Part shown: piece after piece, positions 26,627-35,179 of the stretch
Layout of the letters: every line of letters begins with the position of its first letter
How positions within the stretch are numbered: the stretch's first letter is position 1
Assembly (NCBI GenBank): GCA_963847615.1
Contig: CAWKAN010000025.1
Location: forward strand, 186,001 to 250,000
Origin: Palsa-883 sp963847615
Lineage (GTDB): Bacteria; Pseudomonadota; Alphaproteobacteria; Acetobacterales; Acetobacteraceae
Direction of reading: 5' to 3'
Length of the DNA stretch: 64,000 nt
Notes under the pieces: model-generated
Database searches by the model: none
What the model was told of the DNA's origin: nothing
Seen by the model: only the letters and a program-made list of their open reading frames with translations
Position numbers and translations under genes: made by a program

Positions 26627-26806
26627 CCCGCTCCGTCCGGCGCCAGGCTTGGCAAGGCGCAAAGCGCGGCGCGCGCCGCGGCGGCCCTGCCTTGCCGCGG
26701 AGGCGGTCGCGCCGGTGGCAGCGGATGGCGCGAGCCGGGCAGGCGGCGGCGGATCGGCGGTTTGCCGCGACCGATCCGGCCGCGCACGACGTCGGCGCGG
26801 ACATGG

Positions 26807-27644
26807 TCAATAGGTCGCGCGATCTGCGGCCGGGTCGGACACCGCATCGCCGGCGGCCGCCCGGCATGCCAGCAGAGTGGCCAGTTCGGCCTCGTGCTCG
26901 TAGTCCGGCATCAGCCGGCGCAGCGTCGCATCGCGTCCCGCGGCGGGGTGAAAATAGATCTCGCTGACCCCCTCCGGCAGCACGCCCAGCAGGCGGCGCA
27001 CGCGCGGGGTCGTCATGTGGCCGCTCCAGGCCAGGCCGAAGCAGTGGTCGTTGGTCGCCAGCCCCGCCGCGCGCGCCTGGCGGCGCAGCAGCCGCGTCCA
27101 GTGATACAGCGCGCGGGCGCCGAGGCCGACGCGCGTGCCGCAGGCGGCCAGCACCGCGGGCGGTTCGGCCGGGACGCGGATGGCGCGCAGGCCGAAGTCG
27201 CGGCCGATGTCGATCATCAGCCGCCCGATCGTCGGGTGCAGGTGCATGTGCTTGTGCGCGTTGGCGTGGTCCAGCGGCAGCCCGGTGGCGGCGAAGGCGG
27301 CGAACTGGGCGCGGATCTCCGCGGCAAGCTGGCGGCGGACGCCTGGGCGACAGAAATAGCCGATCCCGAGGCGGAGTTGATCGGACGGAAACTGCCCGGC
27401 CGCATCGACCAGGTCGGGGATGTCGCTTTGCGGCAGCACCGCCTTGCCCTCGATCACCACCAGGTGCAGGCCGACCCGCAGCGACGGCAGCGCGCGGGCC
27501 CGGCGGACCGCATCCGCGGCGGCCGGTCCGGCCACCATCAGGCTGGCGCGAACTCAGCGCGCCCTCGCGATGCGCGCGCTCCACCGCGTCGTTGACCTGC
27601 TCGGTCAGGCCGAAATCATCGGCCGAGAAGATCACCCGCCGCAT
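26807..27644 (-). pseudogene. hpnK: HpnK/ChbG-type (YdjC) polysaccharide deacetylase-like gene, frameshifted
   Basis: From the ATG at 27644 the protein reads MRRVIFSADDFGLTEQVNDA, then VERAHREGALS. After about 27549 one extra base pushes the continuation (SLMVAGPAAADAVRRARALP, VGLHLVVIEG, DHANAHKHMHLHP) into another frame, which ends at 26807. The ADDFG Asp and the AHKHMH His cluster are the metal site of the family, and the C-terminus (EIYFHPA, MPDYEHEAELATL) is complete. HpnK homologues are often in hopanoid gene clusters, but no other hopanoid gene is here. Translation from the internal ATG at 27538 would lack the first metal ligand. The lesion needs read-level confirmation. Confidence 0.85.
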
Positions 27645-28008
27645 GGGACCCGCCTAGGCATTCGGCCGGGCCGACCCTCGGGCATTGCCGGCACCGTTCC
27701 CGGCACCGTTCGCCACACCGTTCGCTGGGTCGGTGTCGCGCCCGGTTGGGTGCCCGCGCGCGGCGCCGCGGGTCCGGCCGACCGAGTGGCTGGGGCGGTG
27801 GCAAGCGCGGCGCGTTCGCTTGGCATGGGCATCTTCGTGGTTCCTGGGAGCATTCTGGCGTGGGCTTGTGCCCGGCGGCAGATGGGGTGGCCTGAACGCT
27901 CGATCAAACCAGCCCCCTGTCCAGGCTGTCCGGCAAACGCGCTGCGACCCGGCGCCCCGGCCACCGGCCCGCCCCCCCCTCTCCCGAACCGACACGCCGC
28001 GACGGCGT
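27645..28008. other. Spacer with short GGCACCGTTC-type repeats
   Basis: No gene is seen. Imperfect direct repeats of about 12-14 bases (CCGGCACCGTTC, CCACACCGTTCG) lie near 27685-27735. The rest is unstructured GC-rich DNA. Confidence 0.4.
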
Positions 28009-28392
28009 TCAGAGCACCAACTGGGTCTGCGTCACCAGAGCCAGCAGCTTGCCCTCCTGCGTGGTGATCCTGGTTTGCCAGACCTGGGTGCGCCGGCCGC
28101 GATGCACCGGGGTCGCCGTGCCGATCACCGTGCTGCCGAGCGGGGCGGGGCCGAGGAAATTCGTCTTGCTCTCGATCGTCGTGGTGCCGGCCCCCGCGGG
28201 CAGGTTCGCCAAGGTTCCGAGCGCGCCGAGCGTGTCGGCGAATGCCATCACCGCCCCGCCGTGCAGCACCGCGGGCGTGGTGCACAGCTCCGGGCGCACC
28301 ACCATCTCGGCAACGATCCGCTCCGCCGTCACCGCCGTCACGCACACGCCGAGCAGCTCGGCGAACGGCAGCCTGGGCACCGGCGCAGTCAT
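28009..28392 (-). CDS. PaaI-type hot-dog thioesterase
   Basis: The 127-residue product has the hot-dog motif TPAVLHGGAVMAFADTLGAL, with the family's GG and the acidic residue. It then has ESKTNFLGPAPLGSTVIGTA and an end TRITTQEGKLLALVTQTQLV. Such proteins hydrolyse acyl-CoA or phenylacetyl-CoA-type thioesters. The gene starts inside the stop of the histidine kinase gene (ATGA overlap at 28389-28392) and is therefore in the same operon. Confidence 0.85.
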   Translation of the reverse strand: MTAPVPRLPFAELLGVCVTAVTAERIVAEMVVRPELCTTPAVLHGGAVMAFADTLGALGTLANLPAGAGTTTIESKTNFLGPAPLGSTVIGTATPVHRGRRTQVWQTRITTQEGKLLALVTQTQLVL

Positions 28393-29717
28393 GCCGGCGG
28401 CGAGGGGGTGATCAGCCGCTGCGCCGGCACGGTGAAGCTGGCGGTGGTGCCGCTGCCCGGCTTGCTGCGCAGCGTCAGGCTGCCGCCGTGCAGCTCGATC
28501 AGGTGGCGGGCGAGCGGCAGGCCAAGGCCAACCCCGGGGTGGCTTTCGGTGCCGGCCCCGCGCGCCTGTTCGAACGGGTGCATCACGCGCGGCAGGTCGG
28601 CGAGGTCGATGCCGATCCCGGTATCGCTGACGCTGATCGTCAGGCCGCCGGCGGGTTCCTGCCTGGCGGCGACGCGCACGTCGCCGCCGCGCGGGGTGAA
28701 TTTCACGGCGTTGGCGAGCAGGTTAAGCAAAACCTGACGCAGCCGCGTGGCATCGCCGCGCACCGGCGACAATCCCGCCGGCACCGCCTGGGTCAATCGC
28801 ACGCCGCGCCCGGCGGCCTCGGGCGCCAGCATCCGGCAGGCCGAGCCGATCAGCGCGCGCGGTTCGGCGAGCCCCTCGACGATCGTCAGGTGCCCGGCCT
28901 CGGCGCGCGCCAGGTCGAGCAGTTCGTCGATCAACCCCAGCAGGTCCGCGCCGCTGGCGCCGATTTGCGTGGCATATTCGCGGTACTGCGGGGCGCCGAG
29001 CGGGCCGTTGATCTCATCGGCGATCAGCCGGGCGAAGTTGATCACCGCGTTCAGCGGCGTGCGCAGTTCGTGCGTCACGTTGGCGAGGAACTGCGACTTC
29101 ATCCGGCTTGCCGCCTCGGCCGCCTCGCGCGCCGTGGCCAGTTCGAGCTGCAGGCGTTTCTGCGCGGTGATATCGACGCGCAGCGTGACGTCGTTGCCGC
29201 TTTGCGTACGCCGCGAACGCACCAGGTACCAGCGTCCGGTCGTCGAGTGGTTGGATTCGCGGCCCGGTCTTGCGTTGTAGGTGTCGCGCGGCATGGACCG
29301 CCGGTCTTCCATTTCGGCGATCAGCCGCTGGAGATAGGCGTCGCGGTCGGTCAGCGCGGTCGGGTCGTCGATCAGGCCGGCGGCGAGGGTGCGGGCGATG
29401 ACGTCCTCGAACAGCTCGCCGAACAGGTCCTCATCCGCCGGCAGGTGCGGGAAGATGGCGTGGTACATCGCGTTGGCGAACAGGAAGCGCCGCCGCTCGT
29501 CGAACACCACGATCGAGCCGTCCACCGCGTCCAGCGTCTCGCGCAGCATCTGGTTCTGCCGGCGCAGCGCGGCGATCTCAGCGTGCAGCGCGGCGACCGC
29601 CGCCGGGTCGCGCGCGTCGGGCGACGCATCCGGCGCCGTCGGCGTGCCGACGCGCAGCGGCGCACGCCGGCGAGGGTCGGGTGCGGCGACGGGCGACGCG
29701 GCGGAGCGCTGGCGCAT
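28389..29717 (-). CDS. PAS-containing sensor histidine kinase
   Basis: The 442-residue soluble protein has no membrane segment. Residues 40-62 form a short coiled coil, and residues 62-190 form a PAS-like domain (VDGSIVVFDERRRFLFANAM). The dimerisation/phosphoacceptor helix has LANVTHELRTPLNAV, with His216 as acceptor. The catalytic domain has the N-box (NLLANAVKFTPRG), G1 (DTGIGI) and G2 (GVGLGL). It should autophosphorylate on His216 and pass the phosphate to an unlinked response regulator. The stop overlaps the downstream thioesterase start by four bases. A low-complexity N-terminus of about 35 residues makes the exact start uncertain. Confidence 0.88.
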   Translation of the reverse strand: MRQRSAASPVAAPDPRRRAPLRVGTPTAPDASPDARDPAAVAALHAEIAALRRQNQMLRETLDAVDGSIVVFDERRRFLFANAMYHAIFPHLPADEDLFGELFEDVIARTLAAGLIDDPTALTDRDAYLQRLIAEMEDRRSMPRDTYNARPGRESNHSTTGRWYLVRSRRTQSGNDVTLRVDITAQKRLQLELATAREAAEAASRMKSQFLANVTHELRTPLNAVINFARLIADEINGPLGAPQYREYATQIGASGADLLGLIDELLDLARAEAGHLTIVEGLAEPRALIGSACRMLAPEAAGRGVRLTQAVPAGLSPVRGDATRLRQVLLNLLANAVKFTPRGGDVRVAARQEPAGGLTISVSDTGIGIDLADLPRVMHPFEQARGAGTESHPGVGLGLPLARHLIELHGGSLTLRSKPGSGTTASFTVPAQRLITPSPPA

Positions 29718-29939
29718 GCGTTACGATCTTTGCTGTCTGGCCATCCTAGCCGGGCCGGCGCCGGCGCGGCTACCCGCAAGTCGCCACCAGGGCAATCGGG
29801 TGAAACAAAAGCAAGGCCGGGGCTCCGCCCTTTTCAACCGGGCACATAGGTTACACTTTAGACCGGGCACATGGGTTACAGTTTTCCTGATTTGTTCCCA
29901 TCCCATCCGAGCCTCTCCCCCTCGGCCAGCCCGTGCACC

Positions 29940-30115
29940 GCCTGCCGCCGTTTCCTGGTTCGGTTAAAGCGCCGTTTCCCCGTCCCGGCCTGATCATCGC
30001 AAGGACGCCGGACGGTGCGGCTGTCAAGGATTGGCCGCAGGCCAACCGCAGAGCGGCGCGTAGCGTCCTTGATAGCCGCACCGCCCGGCGTCATCCTCGC
30101 TCAGCCGGCGTCGGT
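29940..30115. repeat. Dispersed repeat family B, copy 1
   Basis: It starts TTTCCTGGTTCGGTTAAAGC and continues through GTCCCGGCCTGATCATCGCA, GGTGCGGCTGTCAAGGA, TGGCCGCAGGCCAAC and TAGCGTCCTTGATAGCCGCA. Its two halves are inverted, with TGTCAAGGA against TCCTTGATA. A second copy is at 43.85-44.02 kb. It lies inside the IS, between the left end and the transposase gene. Confidence 0.7.
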
Positions 30116-30121
30116 CACGCC

Positions 30122-31327
30122 TCAAGCAGGCGGCTGGTTCAACCCACCTGCCTCACCCGCCGTCCGCGCCAGCCCAGAGCGGCGGATGTCGCCCGCCGCG
30201 TCCCCCAACGTCGCCAGATCGAAGCCGCGGAAGCGGATCGTCCAATCGCCATCATCCCGCTGGGCCAGGGCCACGATCTGCCCTCGCAACGCCTCGCTGA
30301 GGTAAAGCCCGCCGTCCCGCCACCGGATATAGCCACTCCGATTGACCCGGCAGACGTGGTGATCGGCCGGATACTCCCAGGGCCGGATCCGCTCGGGAAA
30401 CACCCGCGGCGAGGCGGTATAGACCGAGGCCGGGCAGCATTGCCCCAGCGCCTCATGCGGGCGGATGGTGTTGAAGTCCTGCCGCCAGGCATCGAAGCGT
30501 GCCTGCTGCTTGGCCAGCGTGGCGGCGGGCGGGCGGGCGGTGTCCTCGCCCAGGGTGCGGTGCATGCGCTCGTGCCGGCCGTTCTGGTCGGGACGACCGG
30601 GGGCGATCCGGTCGGGCCAGATGTCCAAGCTCAGCAGCCAGACCGAGAGCACGGACAGCCCGCCGAGGCCCAGCCGGTGCGCGAACGGGCTGCCGTTGTC
30701 GGTGCGTAAGGCGAGCGGCATTCCGTGGGTCTGGAACAGTCGGATCAGGATCGGTTGGATCACCTCGGCGGTGATCCGCGCCACCGCCTCGCAGGCCAAT
30801 AGGTAGCGTGAGCAACCGTCGGTGACGGTGAACGGTTCGCAGCGCACCCCGTCGGCGGTGCGGAACCAGCCCTTGAAGTCGGCCGCCCAGCTGTCATTCG
30901 GCGCCGTGGGCGCGATCTGTGGGCACCGCGCCGCAGGCTCGCGCGCCATGCGGGTCCGGGGGTGCGACACGCCCTCCCGGCGCAGCAGGTCCCCTGCCGT
31001 GCTGGCCGCCGGCCAGACGCGGTCAGGCTGGTCCAGCGCCAGGCGGACCAGCAACTTGCGCGGGCCCCAGGTCGGGTGCCGCTCGCGCAGCTCGAGGATC
31101 GCGCAGGCTGTCGCCGGGTCGATCGACAGCGGCTGAGAGTGGCGGGCGCGGCTGCGGTCAACCAGCGCCGCGGCGCCGCCGTCCGCGTAACGCTGCAGCC
31201 ATTTGTGGCCGGTCTTGCGGCTGATCCCGTAGCGCGCGCAAAGCGCGCTGAGCGGTTCGCTGCCGCATAGGTGCGCGGCGATGAAACACAGGCGGTCGTC
31301 CATAACGGTTCTCTCGGTCCAGGGCAT
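30122..31327 (-). CDS. IS481-like transposase (DDE integrase core)
   Basis: The 401-residue product starts MPWTERTVMDDRLCFIAAHL. Its helix-turn-helix reads SALCARYGISRKTGHKWLQR. The integrase core has the catalytic Asp in DSWAADFKGWF, the second Asp in RTDNGSPFA and the Glu in GRPDQNGRHERMHRTLGED. The frame is open to a C-terminal domain ending AGGLNQPPA. It looks complete and could be active. A GGAGG box lies six bases before the ATG at 31327. Longer in-frame reading upstream crosses the inverted repeat and is not coding. Confidence 0.9.
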   Translation of the reverse strand: MPWTERTVMDDRLCFIAAHLCGSEPLSALCARYGISRKTGHKWLQRYADGGAAALVDRSRARHSQPLSIDPATACAILELRERHPTWGPRKLLVRLALDQPDRVWPAASTAGDLLRREGVSHPRTRMAREPAARCPQIAPTAPNDSWAADFKGWFRTADGVRCEPFTVTDGCSRYLLACEAVARITAEVIQPILIRLFQTHGMPLALRTDNGSPFAHRLGLGGLSVLSVWLLSLDIWPDRIAPGRPDQNGRHERMHRTLGEDTARPPAATLAKQQARFDAWRQDFNTIRPHEALGQCCPASVYTASPRVFPERIRPWEYPADHHVCRVNRSGYIRWRDGGLYLSEALRGQIVALAQRDDGDWTIRFRGFDLATLGDAAGDIRRSGLARTAGEAGGLNQPPA

Positions 31328-31496
31328 AGGGGGCCTCCAGACCAGCATTTGGGGTGTAACCCATGTGCCCGGTCTAAAGTGTAACCTATGTGCCCGGTCT
31401 GTACCCCCCGAACCCCGCCAGGGGGGCGTTGCCCCCCTGGACCCCCCACCAGAGGCGGAGCCTCTGGACTCCATGACTGGGCGTGTGGGGAGGGGA

Positions 31497-31740
31497 AGGG
31501 GGCGTGGGGGCGAGGCGAAGGGGGCGTGGGGGCGAGGCGAAGGGGGCGTGGGGGCGAGGCGAAGGGGGCGTGGGGGCGAGGCGAAGGGGGCGTGGCGAGG
31601 CGAAGGGGGCGTGGGGGCGAGGCGAAGGGGGCGTGGGGGCGAGGCGAAGGGGGCGTGGGGGCGAGGCGAAGGGGGCGTGGGGGCGAGGCGAAGGGGGCGT
31701 GGGGGCGAGGCGAAGGGGGCGTGGGGGCGAGGCGAAGGGG
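31497..31740. repeat. 22-bp tandem array inside the palindromic repeat
   Basis: About eleven head-to-tail copies of GGGGGCGTGGGGGCGAGGCG-AA are present, one of them five bases short. The array is followed by a palindrome (GGCGCCGTCCGGC / GCCGGACGGCGCC) and one inverted unit. Copy 2 of the repeat at 13.4 kb has a single unit at this place. The 22-bp unit is not a multiple of three, which argues against coding use. It is unlike a CRISPR because the copies are contiguous without spacers. Confidence 0.9.
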
Positions 31741-32051
31741 CGCCGTCCGGCCTGCCGGACGGCGCCCCTTCGCCTCGCCCCCACGCCCCCTTCCCCTCCC
31801 CACACGCCCAGTGAAGGGTTCCAAGGGCTCGCCCTTGGCGGGGTTCCCCAATGGTACCATGGGGGGCAGCGCCCCTTGGTGGGGTCCGGGGCAAAGCCCC
31901 GGCCTTGCTTTTCTTTCACCCGATTATTCTGGCCGGCGGGCGGTTTGCCATCGCCGAGCCGGGGTCTAAACTGGTCGCCACGGACGTGCGGCCCGTGGTG
32001 CCGGCCTGGCCAGCACGGGACGCCGCCGGGGCATCGGGGAAGGCAACGGAC

Positions 32052-33125
32052 ATGGCGCAGGTCGGCAACTCGAAAGGCGAATACCACGGCACCACCTATC
32101 GCGATGATGCGGCGCTGCAGGCATGGCTGGCGCAGCGGCCGGCCGAAGCGGCGTTGGAACCGGATCTGCCGATCATCGATCCGCACCATCATTTCTGGGA
32201 CGCGCCGCAGCGCGGGCAGTACCTGCTGCCCGACCTGCTGGCCGATATCGGCGGCGGCCACAACATCGTTTCGACCGTGTTCGTCGAATGCCGGGCGATG
32301 TACCGCAAGGCGGGTCCGGCGGAGCTGGCGCCGGTGGGCGAGGTCGAGTTCGTCAACGGCATCGCGGCGATGAGTGCCTCGGGCAATTACGGGCCGTGCC
32401 GCGTCGCCGAGGCGATCGTCGGCGGCGGCGACCTCACGGTCGGCGCGCGCGTGCGCGCGCTGCTGGAAGCCGAGCTGGCCGCCAGCGGCGGACGGTTGCG
32501 CGGCTTCCGCCACGGCGTGGCCTGGGATGGCAGCGAGGCGGTCGGCCGGTTCGCCTCCCGCGTGGTGCCGCCGCATCTGCTGCGCGACGCGCGGTTCCGC
32601 GAGGGCTTCGCCCAGTTGGCCGGGCTCGGCCTCGGTTTCGAGGCGTGGCAGTATCATCCGCAACTGGCCGACACGATCGATCTGGCCCGGGAATTTCCGG
32701 ACACCACCATCATCCTCAACCATGTCGGCGGCGTGCTCGGCGTCGGGCCTTATGCCGGCCACCGTCCGGAGATCCTCGCCGGCTGGCGCAAGGACATCGA
32801 CGAACTGGCGAAATGTCCGAACGTCTATGTCAAGCTCGGCGGCATCGGCATGACCTCGTTCGGCTTCGACTTCCACGAGCGCGACGTTCCGCCCACGTCG
32901 GCGGATCTCGCCGCGGCGTGGCGGCAGTATATCGAGCCGTGCATCGAAGCCTTCGGCGTCAACCGTTGCATGTTCGAGAGCAACTTCCCGCCCGACAAGC
33001 AGTCCTGCGGCTACACCGAGCTGTGGAACGCGTTCAAGCGGATCACCGCCGGCGCATCGGCGGCGGAAAAGACCGCGCCGTACAGCGGCACCGCGGCGCT
33101 TGTGTATCGTTTGATCGTGCCTTGA
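32052..33125 (+). CDS. Amidohydrolase-family (metal-dependent TIM-barrel) hydrolase
   Basis: The 357-residue product has the N-terminal metal motif IIDPHHHFWDAPQRGQYLLP, then AWQYHPQLADTIDLAREFPD, ILNHVGGVLG and a late FESNFPPDKQSCGYTELWNA. These are the landmarks of the amidohydrolase-2 group, which includes lactonases such as 2-pyrone-4,6-dicarboxylate hydrolase and L-fuconolactonase. The enzyme should hydrolyse a lactone or decarboxylate a small acid in the cytosol. The ATG at 32052 starts MAQVGNSKGEYHG. It is the first gene of a plus-strand catabolic cluster with two crotonases. Confidence 0.85.
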   Translation: MAQVGNSKGEYHGTTYRDDAALQAWLAQRPAEAALEPDLPIIDPHHHFWDAPQRGQYLLPDLLADIGGGHNIVSTVFVECRAMYRKAGPAELAPVGEVEFVNGIAAMSASGNYGPCRVAEAIVGGGDLTVGARVRALLEAELAASGGRLRGFRHGVAWDGSEAVGRFASRVVPPHLLRDARFREGFAQLAGLGLGFEAWQYHPQLADTIDLAREFPDTTIILNHVGGVLGVGPYAGHRPEILAGWRKDIDELAKCPNVYVKLGGIGMTSFGFDFHERDVPPTSADLAAAWRQYIEPCIEAFGVNRCMFESNFPPDKQSCGYTELWNAFKRITAGASAAEKTAPYSGTAALVYRLIVP

Positions 33126-33234
33126 TCCCCGCCCGCCGGTAATCGACGTGGCGGTGGCCCCGCCACGCCGGTGCGGGCGGTCGCATGCCTGGTGTGCCTC
33201 GCACCAACCGGGCGGTTTCCTGGGAGGCCTCGCG

Positions 33235-34005
33235 ATGAGCCGGTTCGACAGCTACGCGACGAAATACGCCTGCATCCACATGCGCCGGGAGAACGGCATC
33301 CTGGAGCTGCGGTTCCATACCGACAACGGCCCGCTGCGCTGGGGCCTCGGGCCGCACGGCGAACTGCCCGATGCCTTCGCCGATGTCGCGCGCGACCGCG
33401 ACAACCGGGTGGTGATCCTGACCGGCACCGGCGACGAATGGTCCGGTCCCCGCGCAACGCCCGGGCAGAGCGCGATCAGCCAGGGCCTGACCGCCGACGC
33501 GTTCGATCGCGTGCACCGTGAAGGCCGCGCCTTGCTGATGAACCTGCTCGACATCGAGGTGCCGGTGATCGCCGCGGTCAACGGCCCGGCGTGGCGGCAC
33601 GGCGAAATCCCGCTGCTGTCGGACATCGTGCTCGCCGCGGATACCGCGGCGTTCCAGGACTCGGCACATGTCCCGAATGGCCTGGTGCCCGGGGATGGCA
33701 TGCACATCGTCATGCCGATGCTGCTGGGCATGAACCGCGGCCGCTACTTCCTGCTGACCGGCCAGACCTTGTCGGCGCAGCAGGCGCAAGACCTCGGCCT
33801 GGTCGCGGAAGTCCTGCCGCCCGACAAGGTCCTGGCGCGGGCCTGGGAACATGCCGAGGCGCTGGTCGGCAAGCCGACCCTGCTGCTGCGCTACACCCGC
33901 CTGATGTTTACCGAATACCTGAAGCGGCGCATGCAGGACTTGCTTGGTTACGGACTCGCGATGGAAGGCCTGGCGCTGATGGAACGGACCGATCAGCCGA
34001 CATAG
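33235..34005 (+). CDS. 6-Oxocamphor hydrolase-like crotonase
   Basis: The 256-residue product has the crotonase fold. The usual catalytic Glu pair is missing, and the residues at the key places match 6-oxocamphor hydrolase: Trp36 and His41 (WGLGPHGE), His122 (RHGEIPLLSD), His145 (SAHVPNGLVPG), Asp154 (PGDGMH) and Glu244 (LAMEGLAL). From memory, the last four have the same numbering as in the Rhodococcus enzyme. That enzyme cleaves a carbon-carbon bond of a cyclic beta-diketone by a retro-Claisen reaction. The substrate here is unknown. TGGGAGG precedes the ATG. It lies 109 bases after the amidohydrolase gene. Confidence 0.85.
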   Translation: MSRFDSYATKYACIHMRRENGILELRFHTDNGPLRWGLGPHGELPDAFADVARDRDNRVVILTGTGDEWSGPRATPGQSAISQGLTADAFDRVHREGRALLMNLLDIEVPVIAAVNGPAWRHGEIPLLSDIVLAADTAAFQDSAHVPNGLVPGDGMHIVMPMLLGMNRGRYFLLTGQTLSAQQAQDLGLVAEVLPPDKVLARAWEHAEALVGKPTLLLRYTRLMFTEYLKRRMQDLLGYGLAMEGLALMERTDQPT

Positions 34006-34253
34006 GCTCGTTCCGCCACCATCGTCCGGGCCGGGGCGGGCGGACCCGGCAGGCCGCGGCCTGGGTTGCGCCTTGGCGCGGCGCCACCGGGTTGCCCCGC
34101 TTGCCCGCAGCGCCGGTCCGCGCGCTGCCAGCGGGCCACCCCGGCGTCGGGCCGGCCATGCGGGGCGCCGCCGCCGCCCGCGTGACGAACCGGCCGCTCG
34201 GCGGCACAGTTCCGCCCAGCCGGCAATCGACCGACGATGAAGGGAGCAACGCC

Positions 34254-35072
34254 ATGCCGCCGCTCGACAAGGTGTACGACTACAGCCAGTACGGCGGGCT
34301 GAAGGTGGAGAAGCAGGACAAGGTGATGACCATCACCCTGAACGCGCCGGAGTTGATGAACGCGTTCTCGGCCGAGATGCACTACGCGATGTCACGCATC
34401 TGGGAGGACGTGCAGGACGACCCGGAGGTGAACGTGGTGGTGCTGACCGGCGCGGGGCGGGCGTTCTCGGCCGGCGGCAACGTGATCGCGATGCAGCAGA
34501 AGATCGACCGGCCGGAGCTGTGGGACGCCACCAGCCTGCCGGAGGCGAAACGGATCATCTTCCGCATGTTGGAATGCGACAAGCCGGTGATCGCGCGGGT
34601 CAACGGCCACGCGGTGGGTCTCGGCGCCACGGTGGCGCTGATGTGCGACATCATCATCGCCGTCGACACGGCGAAGATCGGCGATCCGCACGTGAACGCC
34701 GGCCTGGTGGCCGGCGACGGCGGCGCGCTGATCTGGCCGCAGCTGATCGGCTTCGCGCGGGCCAAGGAATACCTGTTCACCGGCGAGCTGATGACCGCGG
34801 CCGAGGCGTACCGCATCGGGCTGATCAACCACGTGGTGCCGGCCGATGAGCTGGACGAGAAGGTCTACGGCCTGGCGCGCCGGCTGGCCGCCGGGGCAAT
34901 GAAGTCGATCCGCTGGACCAAGCAGGTGATCAACATCCCGCTGCGCCAGATCGCGCATGCCACGATGGACCTCAGCCTCAGCCTGGAGACGCAGTCGAAC
35001 CTGACGAAGGATCACCAGGAGGCGGTGTCGGCATTTGCCGCGAAGCGGCGACCAGGCTTCACCGGGGGGTAG
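34254..35072 (+). CDS. Enoyl-CoA hydratase/isomerase-family crotonase
   Basis: The 272-residue product has the oxyanion-hole blocks GAGRAFSAGGNVIAMQQ and NGHAVGLGATVALMCD, then DPHVNAGLVAGDGGALIWPQ and ARAKEYLFTGELMTAAEAYR. The first catalytic Glu of classical hydratases (PExxLG) is His here, with an Asp nine residues on, as in the gene before it. The second Glu (AKEYLFTG) is kept. It could therefore be a hydratase with altered chemistry or another carbon-carbon bond hydrolase. AGGGAG lies before the ATG at 34254. The gene is followed directly by three GTAGAGCG units separated by lengthening G runs. Confidence 0.88.
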   Translation: MPPLDKVYDYSQYGGLKVEKQDKVMTITLNAPELMNAFSAEMHYAMSRIWEDVQDDPEVNVVVLTGAGRAFSAGGNVIAMQQKIDRPELWDATSLPEAKRIIFRMLECDKPVIARVNGHAVGLGATVALMCDIIIAVDTAKIGDPHVNAGLVAGDGGALIWPQLIGFARAKEYLFTGELMTAAEAYRIGLINHVVPADELDEKVYGLARRLAAGAMKSIRWTKQVINIPLRQIAHATMDLSLSLETQSNLTKDHQEAVSAFAAKRRPGFTGG

Positions 35073-35108
35073 AGCGGGGGGGGTAGAGCGGGGGGGGGGT
35101 AGAGCGGG
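35064..35108. repeat. G-run repeat after the crotonase gene
   Basis: Three GTAGAGCG units are separated by runs of about 6, 8 and 9 G residues, starting at the crotonase stop codon. The repeats could fold as a G-quadruplex, and the run lengths could vary by slippage. Confidence 0.6.
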
Positions 35109-35179
35109 GTTCGACCCGCAGCGGCGGTTGCGCCGGCGCAGCCTCGACGGCGGCATCGCGCATGCGACATGCGGCTCGG

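Larger units (their letters stand above)
29837..31398 (-). mobile_element. IS481-like insertion sequence with doubled terminal inverted repeats
   Basis: The ends are about 44-bp near-identical inverted repeats (left 29837-29880, right 31355-31398, both beginning ACCGGGCACATAGGTTACAC). Each end itself contains the motif ACCGGGCACAT(A/G)GGTTACA twice, about 4 bases apart. The single transposase gene lies inside on the minus strand. The target-site duplication cannot be read because the target is a run of C residues. Between the left end and the transposase stop lies a second dispersed repeat (29940-30115). Confidence 0.85.
29788..31931. repeat. Large palindromic MITE-like repeat, copy 3, split by an IS element
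   Basis: The left end CAGGGCAATCGGGTGAA at 29788 is followed by GGCCGGGGCTCCGCCC, where the element breaks off at an IS481-like insertion. The repeat resumes after 31398 with CCCCGAACCCCGCCAGGGG. It runs through a 22-bp tandem array and a long palindrome to a degraded right end (TTCACCCGATTATTCTG at 31931). Joined together, the two parts match copy 2 at 13.4 kb. The order of events is clear: the repeat was there first and the IS landed in it. Confidence 0.8.

Noticed and set aside
31497..31740. Regular repeats resembling a CRISPR array
   Set aside because: The 22-bp units are contiguous with no spacers and no cas genes are nearby.
30122..31894. Long N-terminal extension of the transposase
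   Set aside because: It reads through the inverted repeat and the 22-bp array; the ATG at 31327 with GGAGG is the natural start.
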